Assembly (NCBI GenBank): GCA_910579285.1 | Contig: CAJTTT010000033.1 | Coordinates: 1-30,869 of the forward strand | Direction of reading: 5' to 3' | Length of the DNA: 30,869 nucleotides | Source: an uncultured Lachnospiraceae bacterium | Lineage (GTDB): Bacteria > Bacillota > Clostridia > Lachnospirales > Lachnospiraceae | Part shown: positions 22,272 to 30,317 of the stretch, piece after piece | Position numbering within the stretch: position 1 is the stretch's first letter | How the letters are laid out: every line of letters starts with the position of its first letter | Translations under genes and position numbers: made by a program | The notes under the pieces: model-generated | What the model saw: the letters and a program-made list of their open reading frames with translations, nothing else | The model's database searches: none | What the model was told of the DNA's origin: nothing

Positions 22272-23612
22272 GTGAAGGCTATCGTATGGAACAAGAGGTA
22301 CGAGCTGGGTGTAGACTTCATCGACAAGGAGCATAAGCAGCTTTTTTCTACCTTGAATAAGCTGTTGACACTCAGCGAGAACGAAGACAAACGGGAGTGG
22401 GTATGTAAGGAGGGCATCAAGTTCTTAAAGAATCATACCATTGAGCACTTCCAGCATGAAGAGGCCTATATGAGGTCTATTGATTACAGCGAGTTTGAGG
22501 TACATAAACGTCTGCATGATGATTTTCAGAATAACACGCTGGTTTCCCTGGAGGCGGAGCTGGAGGAGATGAATTATTCGGAGGAATCTATGCGCCATTT
22601 TCTCGGCGTCAGCATTGGCTGGCTGATTGCGCATACGCAGACGGAAGATCTGGCAATCGGCGGGAAAAAAATGAGCCAGTGGAAGAATATTCCCCATGAG
22701 GAGGAGATTGATGCACTGGAGCAGACCATCGTCCAGCTTATTTCGGACGTATTCCAGTTGAAGGCGAAGGCCATCAGCAGACAGTACGGCGGAGAGGACA
22801 TCGGAAAGGTTATCTGCTGCCGCTTTGTATATAAGGGGAAAAAGAAAGAGAAATGGGAGACTGTCATATCTTATGAGGAGACGCTGCTTCTCAAAGTGAT
22901 CAGCGAACTGATGGGCACACAGTATCTGAAAGTGGATGATATGGTAATAAATATCACCCGCTATTTATCGAGACAGCTCTTAGAGAAAATCAGAGAGTGC
23001 TTCCCGGATATGCAGACCTTTGAGCTGGAGAGTGAATCCCTGCTCACACAGGAGCAGCTGGTAAGCTCTTTTGAGCGGGTACACCCTTCCTGCAGTCTGC
23101 TGTTTGATACGGGAGCGGGGTACCTTGCGTTCAGCGTGACCACCGCGGATTCCATGCAGGGGAAGATTGTATCACCGATAAATGCGCAGAATGCAATCGG
23201 TCAGATCAAAAAGTATCTGGACGGGGAAATGCGGAAAAAGCAGATTCTGGTGGTGGATGATTCCGACTTTATGAGAAGCAATATCATCCGTCTTCTGGGG
23301 AACGACTATGATATACTGGAGAGCAATTCCAGTATCGCGGCGATCAAGAAAATTACGGTCAACAGGCCGGATCTGATTCTGCTGGATTATGAGATGCCGG
23401 TGTGCGACGGCAGACAGACGCTGGAGATGATTCGCTCTGATGAGGATATTGCGGATATTCCGGTCGTTTTTCTGACGGGCAGAGGAGACGCGGAGAGCGT
23501 CAAGAAGGTGATGTCGTTAAAGCCCAGAGGATATCTGCTTAAGACCATGCCCGAGGAAGACATCAAGAAATTTATTGATGGTATTTTGGGGAAAAAGGAT
23601 CCGGCTCAGTAA
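22272..23612 (+). CDS. Hemerythrin - CheX-like - receiver fusion protein
   Basis: A 446-residue cytoplasmic signalling protein with three parts. Residues 1-130 are a bacteriohemerythrin domain with all di-iron ligands in order: His21, His59, Glu63, His78, His82, His121 and Asp126. Residues ~140-310 resemble a CheX/CheC-type phosphatase fold (ETLLLKVISELMGTQYL, DDMVINITRYL), but the E-x2-N catalytic motif of CheX is not clear. Residues ~318-440 are a receiver domain (ILVVDDSDFMRSN, phospho-acceptor Asp372 in LLDYEMPVCDG, Lys in LLKTMPEEDI). The start is GTG 22272, with AGGAGG 5 bases before it. The oxygen- or redox-binding head joined to a receiver suggests an O2-responsive two-component element. 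No chemotaxis or kinase gene is adjacent. Confidence 0.85.
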   Translation: MKAIVWNKRYELGVDFIDKEHKQLFSTLNKLLTLSENEDKREWVCKEGIKFLKNHTIEHFQHEEAYMRSIDYSEFEVHKRLHDDFQNNTLVSLEAELEEMNYSEESMRHFLGVSIGWLIAHTQTEDLAIGGKKMSQWKNIPHEEEIDALEQTIVQLISDVFQLKAKAISRQYGGEDIGKVICCRFVYKGKKKEKWETVISYEETLLLKVISELMGTQYLKVDDMVINITRYLSRQLLEKIRECFPDMQTFELESESLLTQEQLVSSFERVHPSCSLLFDTGAGYLAFSVTTADSMQGKIVSPINAQNAIGQIKKYLDGEMRKKQILVVDDSDFMRSNIIRLLGNDYDILESNSSIAAIKKITVNRPDLILLDYEMPVCDGRQTLEMIRSDEDIADIPVVFLTGRGDAESVKKVMSLKPRGYLLKTMPEEDIKKFIDGILGKKDPAQ

Positions 23613-23621
23613 ACGGGCCGT

Positions 23622-23650
23622 GTGCAAAGATTCTTTGCGTGACTTTTTAA
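23622..23650 (+). terminator. Probable weak terminator
   Basis: GCAAAG (23624-23629) pairs with CTTTGC (23633-23638) around ATT, extended by G-U pairs, and is followed after GTGAC by TTTTT. The T tract is displaced, so efficiency is uncertain. Confidence 0.45.
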
Positions 23651-23720
23651 AAGAAAACTGCTATGTTTCATTCAAGGTTAGACAGTAAAAAAGGAAGAGA
23701 ACTGACTGGAGGGAACCAGC

Positions 23721-24458
23721 ATGGCAGAGGTAGGAAAAAACATAAAAAAGTGCAGGAAAGAAAAGAATCTGACGCAGGACGAACTGGCAGAGCGCCTGTT
23801 TTGCACGAGGCAGACGATCAGCAATTACGAAAACGGAAAGAGTGAGCCGAATATCGCGCTTCTGGTGGAACTTGCAAATGTGTTGGAAGTGGACGTAAAC
23901 GATCTGATTTACGGCCCAAAAAAGAGAGAGAACAGAAAACAGCAGAGGGGCAGGTCAGTGGCGGTGATGGCAGCCGCCTGTGTGCTGCTGGCGGCGGTTG
24001 AGATCCTGCAGCCGTTTGCCAGACAGTACAGTTGGAAGAATTTTCAGATGGCGCCGCTCTATCTTCTGCGTTATGTGCTGCAGCCGTTTGGGCAGGCATT
24101 GTTTGGCTGGGGAGCTGCGAAAGCAGTCCAGGCCTTTGCCGGAATCCGTGTATGGGAGGGCAGGCCGGAGCGGACGGTAAAGACTGCCCGCATGGTGTTT
24201 CGGGTGACAGCGGTCATACTGTCGGTGTTTGCGGCTCTGGCGGTATGGACGGCAGTGGAGTTAACGTATCTTTGGTGTCTGTCGGAGCATATGATGAGAG
24301 TGCAGGGCAGTTTTGATTCTTCGACGGTTCCGCATCTGATGCCCCGACAGCTTCAAAATCTGTTTTTGCGGGTGAGCGTATGTTATCGGTTCGGAGGTAT
24401 CTCCCTGCTTCTGGGTGCGGCGCTTGGATTTTTCAGAGTAAAGCAGGAGGATGCTTAG
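23721..24458 (+). CDS. XRE-family regulator with C-terminal membrane domain
   Basis: A 245-residue protein. Residues 5-60 are a lambda-repressor-like helix-turn-helix (GKNIKKCRKEKNLTQDELAE, CTRQTISNYENGKSEP), followed by a basic linker and four hydrophobic segments (about 75-93, 108-130, 155-178 and 213-232). This is a membrane-tethered DNA-binding protein, a common Clostridia type. GGAGGG precedes ATG 23721. It could regulate its own promoter or respond to membrane stress; no target is visible. The gap to the following S1-domain gene is only 33 bases, so both may be on one transcript. Confidence 0.87.
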   Translation: MAEVGKNIKKCRKEKNLTQDELAERLFCTRQTISNYENGKSEPNIALLVELANVLEVDVNDLIYGPKKRENRKQQRGRSVAVMAAACVLLAAVEILQPFARQYSWKNFQMAPLYLLRYVLQPFGQALFGWGAAKAVQAFAGIRVWEGRPERTVKTARMVFRVTAVILSVFAALAVWTAVELTYLWCLSEHMMRVQGSFDSSTVPHLMPRQLQNLFLRVSVCYRFGGISLLLGAALGFFRVKQEDA

Positions 24459-24491
24459 GTATAGAAGTATCAAATTGTGGAGGATGAAAAG

Positions 24492-25445
24492 ATGGATAGG
24501 GAAGTGAAGGAAGGCGTTACGCCAGTGGAGCCGGAAATCGGAACCACGGAGACCATGAAAGACTACGAGAGAGAACTGGAAGCTTCTTTTCGCAAGATCA
24601 ATGAGGGCGATATCATCAAGGGCACGGTGATTGACGTGAACGAGGAGGAGGTCATCCTTGACTTGAAATATTATGCCCAGGGGATCATTAAGGCTGAGAA
24701 CTTAAGCAATGACCCGGATTTTCTTGCGGCGGGAAAGATTGCCGTGGGGGATGAGATTGAGGCGACTGTGATTAAGATGGATGACGGGGAGGGCAACATC
24801 GAACTCTCCAAAAAGGAGGCGAACGATGTCCTTGCATGGGATAAGCTGCAGGCCATGCTGGAGCAGGAAACCATTGTCAAAGTCCGCATCAAGGAGAGTG
24901 TGAACAGCGGCGTGGTGGCCTATCTGGAGGGGATGAGAGCGTTTATTCCGGCTTCCCAGCTTTCTACCGATTATGTGGAGGATGTGGAGTCCTGGGTCGG
25001 CAGGGAGATTGAAGTCAAAGTAATTACGGTAGATCAGGAGAAAAAGAAAGTGGTACTCTCCGGCAAGGCAGTGGCCCGCGAGAAAGAGGCGGAGGAGCGC
25101 AGGCATCGGATTTCCATGATGGCGCCGGGGACCGTTATGGAGGGAGTAGTAGAGAGCCTGATGCCCTACGGCGCATTTGTGAATCTGGGCAACGGTATCA
25201 GCGGCCTTGTGCATATTTCCCAGATCAGCCAGAGAAGGATCAAGAAGCCCAGCGAGGTTTTGAAGGAAGGGCAGAAGGTCAAGGTTAAAATTTTGAACAC
25301 CAATGACAATAAGGTGAGCCTCAGCATGAAAGCGCTGGAAGAGGTCATGGAGGACGTGGAAGAGGACAGAGAACCGCAGGAGTACACATCCGGGGAGTCG
25401 GTTTCCACCAGTCTTGGAGATCTTCTTTCCAAGCTGAAGCTGTAG
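24492..25445 (+). CDS. S1 RNA-binding protein (ribosomal S1-like, three domains)
   Basis: A 317-residue protein with three S1 OB-folds: about 30-100 (EGDIIKGTVIDVNEEEVILDLK), 112-185 (VKVRIKESVNSGVVAYLEG) and 203-275 (GTVMEGVVESLMPYGAFVNL). The third is the most canonical, with GAFVNLGNGISGLVHISQI. An acidic N-terminal tail and an acidic Ser-rich C-terminal tail flank them. The start at ATG 24492 is chosen because GGAGG (24479-24483) lies 8 bases upstream; GTG 24477 overlaps that RBS. Firmicutes S1 homologues often have four domains and in some Clostridia are fused to IspH; here neither applies. The role is probably mRNA binding during translation, but this cannot be separated from a general RNA-binding function. 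Confidence 0.9.
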   Translation: MDREVKEGVTPVEPEIGTTETMKDYERELEASFRKINEGDIIKGTVIDVNEEEVILDLKYYAQGIIKAENLSNDPDFLAAGKIAVGDEIEATVIKMDDGEGNIELSKKEANDVLAWDKLQAMLEQETIVKVRIKESVNSGVVAYLEGMRAFIPASQLSTDYVEDVESWVGREIEVKVITVDQEKKKVVLSGKAVAREKEAEERRHRISMMAPGTVMEGVVESLMPYGAFVNLGNGISGLVHISQISQRRIKKPSEVLKEGQKVKVKILNTNDNKVSLSMKALEEVMEDVEEDREPQEYTSGESVSTSLGDLLSKLKL

Positions 25446-25483
25446 GGATGGATGCGGCGCTGCTTTTTAAATTGCTGTTTGGT

Positions 25484-25521
25484 GCAGGCCTGTTACAGAG
25501 GCTGTGATTGTGACAGGCTGC
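25484..25521 (+). other. Long stable hairpin after the S1 gene
   Basis: GCAGGCCTGTTACA (25484-25497) pairs with TGTGACAGGCTGC (25509-25521) with one bulged G and one G-U pair, around an 11-base loop. No T tract follows, so it is not a standard terminator; it may protect the 3' end of the S1 mRNA or be chance. Confidence 0.4.
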
Positions 25522-25540
25522 GCTGATATGGATGGTTTGT

Positions 25541-26242
25541 ATGAGTACACTTTATGTGACAGATCTGGACGGTACGCTGTTAAATAGCAGTGACCAAATA
25601 AGTCAATATAGTATGGAAACAATCAACGGGCTGGTTGCAAGGGGCATGCAGTTTACTTATGCAACGGCCCGTTCTCTCGTGTCCGCCTCGGTGGTGGCAA
25701 AAGGGTTATCAGCGACCATTCCGGTCATTGCCTACAACGGCGCGCTGATTATCCACCCTGCCACGGGCGAGGTGATTTCCTCTTTATCCTTCACGGAGGA
25801 GGAAGCGGGATATGTGAGTAGCGTTCTGCAGGAGAATGGGGCGAATCCCCTTGTCTATGCCTATGTGGATGGCGTGGAACGGGTGTCCTATGTGGCGGGC
25901 AGGGAGGAACTGCTTCCGCTGTATGAAATTTTCTCCGGGGACGAAAGGTACCGCTGTACGCTGCAGCAGGAGCTGTACCGGCCCGAGTATTTTCTGGAAA
26001 TCATGCCGAAAAAGGTGTCCAAGGCGGAGGCCATACAAAAATTAAAGGAGATATGGCATTGCGACAGGGTGGTGTCCTTTGGGGACGCCGTCAACGACAT
26101 TCCTATGTTTGAAATTTCCGATGCATGCTATGCCGTGGCCAACGCGGTGCCGGAGTTAAAAGCCCATGCCACTGACGTGATCGGCTCCAATGATGAGGAC
26201 GGGGTGGCAAGATGGCTGTCTCAGTTCGGACAGATATCCTGA
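25541..26242 (+). CDS. HAD-superfamily phosphatase, Cof type
   Basis: A 233-residue Cof/YidA-like hydrolase that removes phosphate from small metabolites such as sugar phosphates. Nucleophile Asp8 and acid/base Asp10 are in VTDLDGTLL, the motif II Thr in FTYATARS, the motif III Lys around MPKKVSKAEA and motif IV in SFGDAVNDIPMF (Asp182, Asn185, Asp186). The cap domain lies between about 85 and 150. Start 25541 (MSTLYVTDLDG) is favoured over the in-frame 25532 because families begin a few residues before the motif; neither has a strong RBS. Substrate not predictable. Confidence 0.9.
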   Translation: MSTLYVTDLDGTLLNSSDQISQYSMETINGLVARGMQFTYATARSLVSASVVAKGLSATIPVIAYNGALIIHPATGEVISSLSFTEEEAGYVSSVLQENGANPLVYAYVDGVERVSYVAGREELLPLYEIFSGDERYRCTLQQELYRPEYFLEIMPKKVSKAEAIQKLKEIWHCDRVVSFGDAVNDIPMFEISDACYAVANAVPELKAHATDVIGSNDEDGVARWLSQFGQIS

Positions 26243-26255
26243 GGAAAAGAATCTG

Positions 26256-26390
26256 GTGCGGCCTGAAGATTCCCGGGGCGGTATTTCGTTAGAGAGAAAG
26301 TGGGCGGTGGCGGCCATCATCGGTTACATGGCGGTGAGTCTGGCGGCAGTGTGGATGATCAGGCGAAGGCGCGAACAGGAAAGCATATGA
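26256..26390 (+). CDS. Small single-pass membrane protein
   Basis: A 44-residue frame starts at GTG 26256, with GAGGAAAA (26241-26248) upstream at a workable distance and 13 bases after the HAD stop. It has one hydrophobic segment (KWAVAAIIGYMAVSLAAVWM, about 16-35) followed by a strongly basic tail (IRRRREQESI), giving a tail-inside orientation. The frame remains open upstream to 26190 inside the HAD gene. I recognise no family. The segment plus positive-inside tail make it more credible than a random frame, but expression is unproven. Confidence 0.5.
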   Translation: MRPEDSRGGISLERKWAVAAIIGYMAVSLAAVWMIRRRREQESI

Positions 26391-26479
26391 GATCTGCCTG
26401 TCCCGGATGGGATACAAAGCTTTGCTGGGAGACAGGGGAATGTAGAAACGGAAAAGAGAGGAAAAGGGAGGAAGGGTAT

Positions 26480-27031
26480 ATGGCGAAACATGTTTTGGCT
26501 GTGATAGATATGCAGAACGATTTTATCGACGGCGCGCTCGGAACGAAGGAGGCGGAGGCCATTGTGGAGAATGTGGCGGCCAGAATCCGTGATTTTGAGG
26601 GTGAGGTGGTCTATACGAGAGACACCCACGCAGAAGGGTATTTACAGACCCAGGAGGGAAAGAGACTTCCTGTGCCCCACTGTCTCAAAGATACGGGAGG
26701 CTGGCAGATCCGGCCGGAAGTGAGTCAGGCGTGCGCAGAGGAGGCAAAGATTTTCGATAAGCCGGCCTTTGGATCCGTGGAGCTGGCGGCGTATCTGAAA
26801 GAAATGGCGGATCTGGAGAGCGTCACACTGATCGGGCTTTGCACCGATATATGCGTCATCTCCAACGCGCTTGTAATCAAGGCATTTCTGCCGGAAGTGA
26901 CCGTCAGGGTCAATGCAGACTGCTGCGCAGGGGTTACGCCGGAGAGCCACCGCAATGCGCTGGAGGCAATGAAAATGTGTCAGGTGGAGGTAACCAATGA
27001 GGAAGAAGGAACTGGCTCTTACAGTCATTGA
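26480..27031 (+). CDS. Isochorismatase-family cysteine hydrolase
   Basis: A 183-residue amidohydrolase of the isochorismatase/nicotinamidase fold. The catalytic triad is Asp10 (AVIDMQNDF), Lys94 (FDKPAFGS) and Cys125 (GLCTDICVISN), with the expected cis-peptide region before the Cys. VVYTRDTHAEGY and PVPHCLKDTGGW resemble nicotinamidase substrate-pocket segments, so nicotinamide deamidation is the best single guess, but other amide substrates are possible. GGGAGGA lies before ATG 26480. Its 3' end overlaps the start of nth by 35 bases, which implies coupled translation. Confidence 0.87.
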   Translation: MAKHVLAVIDMQNDFIDGALGTKEAEAIVENVAARIRDFEGEVVYTRDTHAEGYLQTQEGKRLPVPHCLKDTGGWQIRPEVSQACAEEAKIFDKPAFGSVELAAYLKEMADLESVTLIGLCTDICVISNALVIKAFLPEVTVRVNADCCAGVTPESHRNALEAMKMCQVEVTNEEEGTGSYSH

Positions 27032-27629
27032 GAGATTGAAACAGGCATATCCCGATGCGGGGTGTTCCCTGGAGTACAACGAGGCATGGAAGCTGTTAGT
27101 CAGCGTGCGGCTGGCGGCCCAGTGCACGGATGCCAGGGTCAATGTGGTGGTGGAGAAGCTGTATGAGAAATTCCCGGATGTGGACGCGCTGGCGGCTGCG
27201 CCGGTGGAGGAGATCGAGGCGATTGTCCATCCCTGTGGGCTGGGCAGGAGCAAGGCGCGGGATATCAGCGCCTGCATGAAGCAGATCAAAGAGGTCTATG
27301 GGGGAAGCGTGCCGGATGATTTCGATGCCCTGCTTGCCCTGCCCGGCGTAGGCAGAAAGAGCGCCAATCTGATTATGGGGGACGTATTCGGAAAGCCTGC
27401 CATCGTCACGGACACCCACTGTATCAGACTGTGCAACCGCATCGGGCTGGTGGACGGCATCAAGGAGCCTAAAAAGGTGGAGATGGCGTTGTGGAAGATC
27501 GTGCCGCCCGAGGAGGGAAACGATTTGTGCCACCGCTTTGTCCTGCATGGCAGAGAGGTGTGTACGGCGAGGACGAAGCCTTACTGTGACAGATGCTGTC
27601 TTTCGGATATCTGTAAGCAGGAGATTTGA
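26997..27629 (+). CDS. nth: Endonuclease III
   Basis: A 210-residue DNA glycosylase/AP lyase for oxidised pyrimidines. The helix-hairpin-helix is LLALPGVGRKSANLI with catalytic Lys121, and the catalytic Asp139 is in IVTDTHC, equivalent to Lys120 and Asp138 of the E. coli enzyme. The C-terminal 4Fe-4S cluster is C-x7-C-x2-C-x5-C (VCTARTKPYCDRCCLSDIC), one residue longer in the first gap than in E. coli, with an extra Cys. Its RBS (GGAGG) lies inside the upstream hydrolase gene. The downstream unknown gene starts 4 bases after its stop. Confidence 0.96.
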   Translation: MRKKELALTVIERLKQAYPDAGCSLEYNEAWKLLVSVRLAAQCTDARVNVVVEKLYEKFPDVDALAAAPVEEIEAIVHPCGLGRSKARDISACMKQIKEVYGGSVPDDFDALLALPGVGRKSANLIMGDVFGKPAIVTDTHCIRLCNRIGLVDGIKEPKKVEMALWKIVPPEEGNDLCHRFVLHGREVCTARTKPYCDRCCLSDICKQEI

Positions 27630-27633
27630 CAGG

Positions 27634-28365
27634 ATGGATGAGACGAATTATTTCCAGAGCGCTTTGTCGGGATTTGTGACAGAAGCAGCCTGCGGCGGCG
27701 CGGTCAGACATTTGACAGATCTCGGTTACACGCTGGATCAGGTGGTTGACCGTCTGGATTATCCGGCGCCCCGGGCGAAAGTGCAGCGGATTATGATGGC
27801 GTATCTGTTTGAAAGCCGCGTGCTTCTGCGAAAGGAGCCGTCGGCGGAACTGTTTGCGCCGCAGGAACAGTTTGTGCAGGAGCAGGATGCCTACGGCAGG
27901 CGCAGTATGAGGAAAGTGATGGTTGACTGTAAAGGTCAAAATAATCTGACAAACACAGCAGATGTGACGATGACGTCGCAACGGAAAGAAACGGCGCAGA
28001 TGCGCAGCATTTTATGGAAAGAATCAATATACGATCCCAGGCGGGATGGAAAACTGACAGAACTGTTACATAGAAAGTGCGAGAAGTATGGAGAAACGTA
28101 CAGCTATGTATCCTGCCCTTTTGGAAAGTTGGCAGATGACCAATATAGTCAAAACGGAGCAGAAACCATCGCAGAGGAAATCATAAGCTGTCTGAATGGC
28201 AGACAGCGGGAGTATCTGCAGGGCATCCGCTGGGATCAGCCCGTATTGTATCACAGGCTCAACCAGCGGATGCTTGAAATACTCAGTAAACTATATGAGG
28301 CAGGTGTGTATGGCGGCGTCTGTTTCTTTGCTGCCGGACAGGAGAAAATAACGATATCGCCATAG
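27634..28365 (+). CDS. Unrecognised hypothetical protein
   Basis: A 243-residue soluble protein (MDETNYFQSALSGFVTEAAC) that I do not recognise. The first ~65 residues look like a small helical domain that could bind nucleic acid (VRHLTDLGYTLDQVVDRL... VQRIMMAYLFESRVLL). A polar middle follows, then a predominantly helical C-terminal half (NGRQREYLQGIRWDQPVLYHRLNQ) and a Gly/Phe-rich end. There is no membrane segment or catalytic motif I can name. Start 27634 is preferred to in-frame starts inside nth; a CAGGAG lies upstream at 27617-27622. The tight spacing to nth (4 bases) suggests co-expression and possibly a linked role, which is inference. Confidence 0.7.
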   Translation: MDETNYFQSALSGFVTEAACGGAVRHLTDLGYTLDQVVDRLDYPAPRAKVQRIMMAYLFESRVLLRKEPSAELFAPQEQFVQEQDAYGRRSMRKVMVDCKGQNNLTNTADVTMTSQRKETAQMRSILWKESIYDPRRDGKLTELLHRKCEKYGETYSYVSCPFGKLADDQYSQNGAETIAEEIISCLNGRQREYLQGIRWDQPVLYHRLNQRMLEILSKLYEAGVYGGVCFFAAGQEKITISP

Positions 28366-28421
28366 TCTTTCCGTCATGGGAAGGATTCCCGCCCGGACAG
28401 AGTGCAGGAAACGCAGGCCGG

Positions 28422-29345
28422 TCAGGCCAATGCCTGCACAAACATAATTATCAGCATGGCGAGACAGAAGAGAGACATTCCCACATTCAGAATCATGGTT
28501 TTGAAACGCTGCCCTTTCTCTATGACAATTTCCCCGGACCGAAGCGTCATCATGCGGCGTTTTCGGATTAGAAGCACAATGCCCGTGATTGCCATGCCGT
28601 AGACGCAAAGGGAGTAGACTACGGAGATAATGAGGGCATATGGCTTTGTCTGGTCCAGGGACAGGATGATGCTGCCCAGAACAGTGCCAAAAAAGTTGAT
28701 TATCATATGCAGCAGAATCGTATATTTGAGGCAGCCGGTCTTTACATAGAGAAAGGCGAAAAAGCAGCCAAGAAAGAAGGCGTAAAAGAACTGGTTAAAG
28801 TTCATGTGGAACAGGCCGAAGATCAGGCCGGAAAGCATGACCGCGATGCCTTCCCCGTACTTGATCACCTTATCGCAGATCAGTTTGCGAAACAACAGCT
28901 CCTCAAAAACCGGGGCGCACAGCACGGTGAAGATGGCGGTGACCCAGAGCGAACCGCCGGCGATAGCATTGAGCAGTGCGTTTTGCACAGGGGAGCCTTT
29001 GAGCAGACCAATACCTGCGGTGAGGCCGAGGCCGATCAGATTTCCGACAATCATTATGCCGTAGCAGATCAGAAAGGAAACCACAAGCTGCCCGGCTGTC
29101 ATGGAGCGCTTTTCGATGGAGGGCACATCCTTATTCCGCATCAGTACAAAGGAAAACGGGAAGCCGAGCAGGTAGAGCGGCGTCATCGTTACAGCCAGAA
29201 GGATTGTAATATTGTCCTGCCATTGCGGAAAGAGCCTGAGTGCAAATGCCTGGGCATAAGTCTGGATCAGTAATATGACTGCCGTGCTGATGAGCATTCG
29301 GATGCCGATGTTTGAGAAATCTTTTTTATAGTTGTTTGTATGCAT
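28422..29345 (-). CDS. CPBP-family intramembrane metalloprotease
   Basis: A 307-residue membrane protein of the CAAX-protease/bacteriocin-processing (Rce1-like, ABI) family, with about eight hydrophobic segments. The three motifs are intact: EELLFR (Glu148, Glu149, Arg153), FGLFHMNFNQ (His180) and LLHMIINF (His213, Asn217), the catalytic and zinc-binding residues of the family. CAGGAGA precedes the ATG. It lies downstream of the XRE and membrane-protein genes on the same strand and is probably the last gene of that unit. In Gram-positives such proteins often give bacteriocin self-immunity or process peptides, but no bacteriocin gene is visible here. Confidence 0.9.
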   Translation of the reverse strand: MHTNNYKKDFSNIGIRMLISTAVILLIQTYAQAFALRLFPQWQDNITILLAVTMTPLYLLGFPFSFVLMRNKDVPSIEKRSMTAGQLVVSFLICYGIMIVGNLIGLGLTAGIGLLKGSPVQNALLNAIAGGSLWVTAIFTVLCAPVFEELLFRKLICDKVIKYGEGIAVMLSGLIFGLFHMNFNQFFYAFFLGCFFAFLYVKTGCLKYTILLHMIINFFGTVLGSIILSLDQTKPYALIISVVYSLCVYGMAITGIVLLIRKRRMMTLRSGEIVIEKGQRFKTMILNVGMSLFCLAMLIIMFVQALA

Positions 29346-29436
29346 TTCTTTTCTCCTGTATTTTTTGATTTATTTCATATGGTTGTCTGGCTGCTGGCAA
29401 AGGTGAGCCTTTTGCCTGATTATAAGAGCTGCGCTT

Positions 29437-29922
29437 TTACTCCCGGTTGTCGCCATCATCGGTTTCTTCTTCCAAACGTTTCCGCTTTCTATGGTAAAGA
29501 GCGGAACAGGCGCAGAGCGCGGCGGAAATCCCGGCGCCGAATAGGAGGAAACAAACCGCAAAGACGATAAGCGCAGCGGATGCATCCTGGTGATTGCGGT
29601 AGGATGTCAGGGCATTAACCAGAGCGGTTATCAGTGCGGCAAGCAGACTTAAGCCGATATTAACTTTGGGTGTCGCCTGCAGGTGTCTGTCCCAGATGCC
29701 GTTGCGGAGGCATTCGGCGATCAGATAGATACCCATGCATAAAAAGATGATAAATTCACCGGCCAGCATATGATTCATGTTTTCCTGTCCGCAAAAAAGA
29801 GCCTGTACGGCAATGACCAGAAAGAGGCCGGTAAAGCCGATCCAGAAACCTCTGCTCTCTATTTTTAAAAGTTTCAGCTCCTGCATTTCATCTAACGTAC
29901 TTTTCTTACTAAACCATTTCAT
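29437..29922 (-). CDS. Four-helix membrane protein, DUF6773-like
   Basis: A 161-residue protein (MKWFSKKSTLDEMQELKLLK) with four hydrophobic segments (about 27-44, 52-70, 87-105 and 119-142) and a charged C-terminal tail (KRKRLEEETDDGD). It resembles small Clostridia membrane proteins that I associate with DUF6773 and that commonly follow short XRE regulators; the family name is from memory and uncertain. Its start overlaps the end of the XRE gene by 14 bases, so the two are translationally coupled. Confidence 0.72.
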   Translation of the reverse strand: MKWFSKKSTLDEMQELKLLKIESRGFWIGFTGLFLVIAVQALFCGQENMNHMLAGEFIIFLCMGIYLIAECLRNGIWDRHLQATPKVNIGLSLLAALITALVNALTSYRNHQDASAALIVFAVCFLLFGAGISAALCACSALYHRKRKRLEEETDDGDNRE

Positions 29923-30121
29923 TATCCTTGTCCTCCCAGAATAAATCGTTTAATGTTTTGTCAAGTTCCCTGCAGATCTGAATACACAGATTTAAGGTCG
30001 GGTTGTAATCGCCTGATTCTACCATGCCTATGGTCTGTCTGGTGACGCCGACCCGCTTGGCCAGTTCGGTCTGGGACATATCTTTTTCCATGCGGGCCAG
30101 TTTCATCTTTAGATTTTTCAC
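29909..30121 (-). CDS. Short XRE-family transcriptional regulator
   Basis: A 70-residue protein that is little more than a helix-turn-helix (KNLKMKLARMEKDMSQTELAK, GVTRQTIGMVESGDYNPTL) and the family ending (LDKTLNDLFWEDKD). I place the start at GTG 30121 because the conserved N-terminus begins there and AAAGGAG lies 14 bases upstream; the frame is open further but that part falls in the repeat region and has no family similarity. Such regulators usually repress their own operon, here with a membrane protein and CPBP protease. A promoter with an overlapping inverted repeat lies just upstream. Confidence 0.88.
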   Translation of the reverse strand: MKNLKMKLARMEKDMSQTELAKRVGVTRQTIGMVESGDYNPTLNLCIQICRELDKTLNDLFWEDKDNEMV

Positions 30122-30187
30122 AAATAGATACACATCTCCTTTCGCTGGTGTTTTATCAGAAAGGCTTCCTTGTCGGTTTCTAAGAGG

Positions 30188-30228
30188 AGGATAGCACGCC
30201 GGGAAATGGATGTCAAGTATATTTGACA
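30188..30228 (-). promoter_or_regulatory. XRE operon promoter with overlapping inverted repeat
   Basis: On the minus strand TTGACA (30216-30211), a 17-base spacer and TATCCT (30193-30188) form a promoter. The -35 is one arm of the inverted repeat GTCAA-N6-TTGAC (30212-30227), a plausible operator for the regulator encoded downstream. Confidence 0.65.
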
Positions 30229-30317
30229 AATAGATGATATAATTGACGAGTGTATGATAAAACCAACTTGCAAGGGTGGAGAGTAAGGCGAATGGTGAAT
30301 AGCAAGACGAGAGTCCC

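Noticed and set aside
28707..29273. 188-codon plus-strand frame opposite the CPBP protease
   Set aside because: The minus strand encodes an intact CPBP protein with all motifs and an RBS, so this is its shadow.
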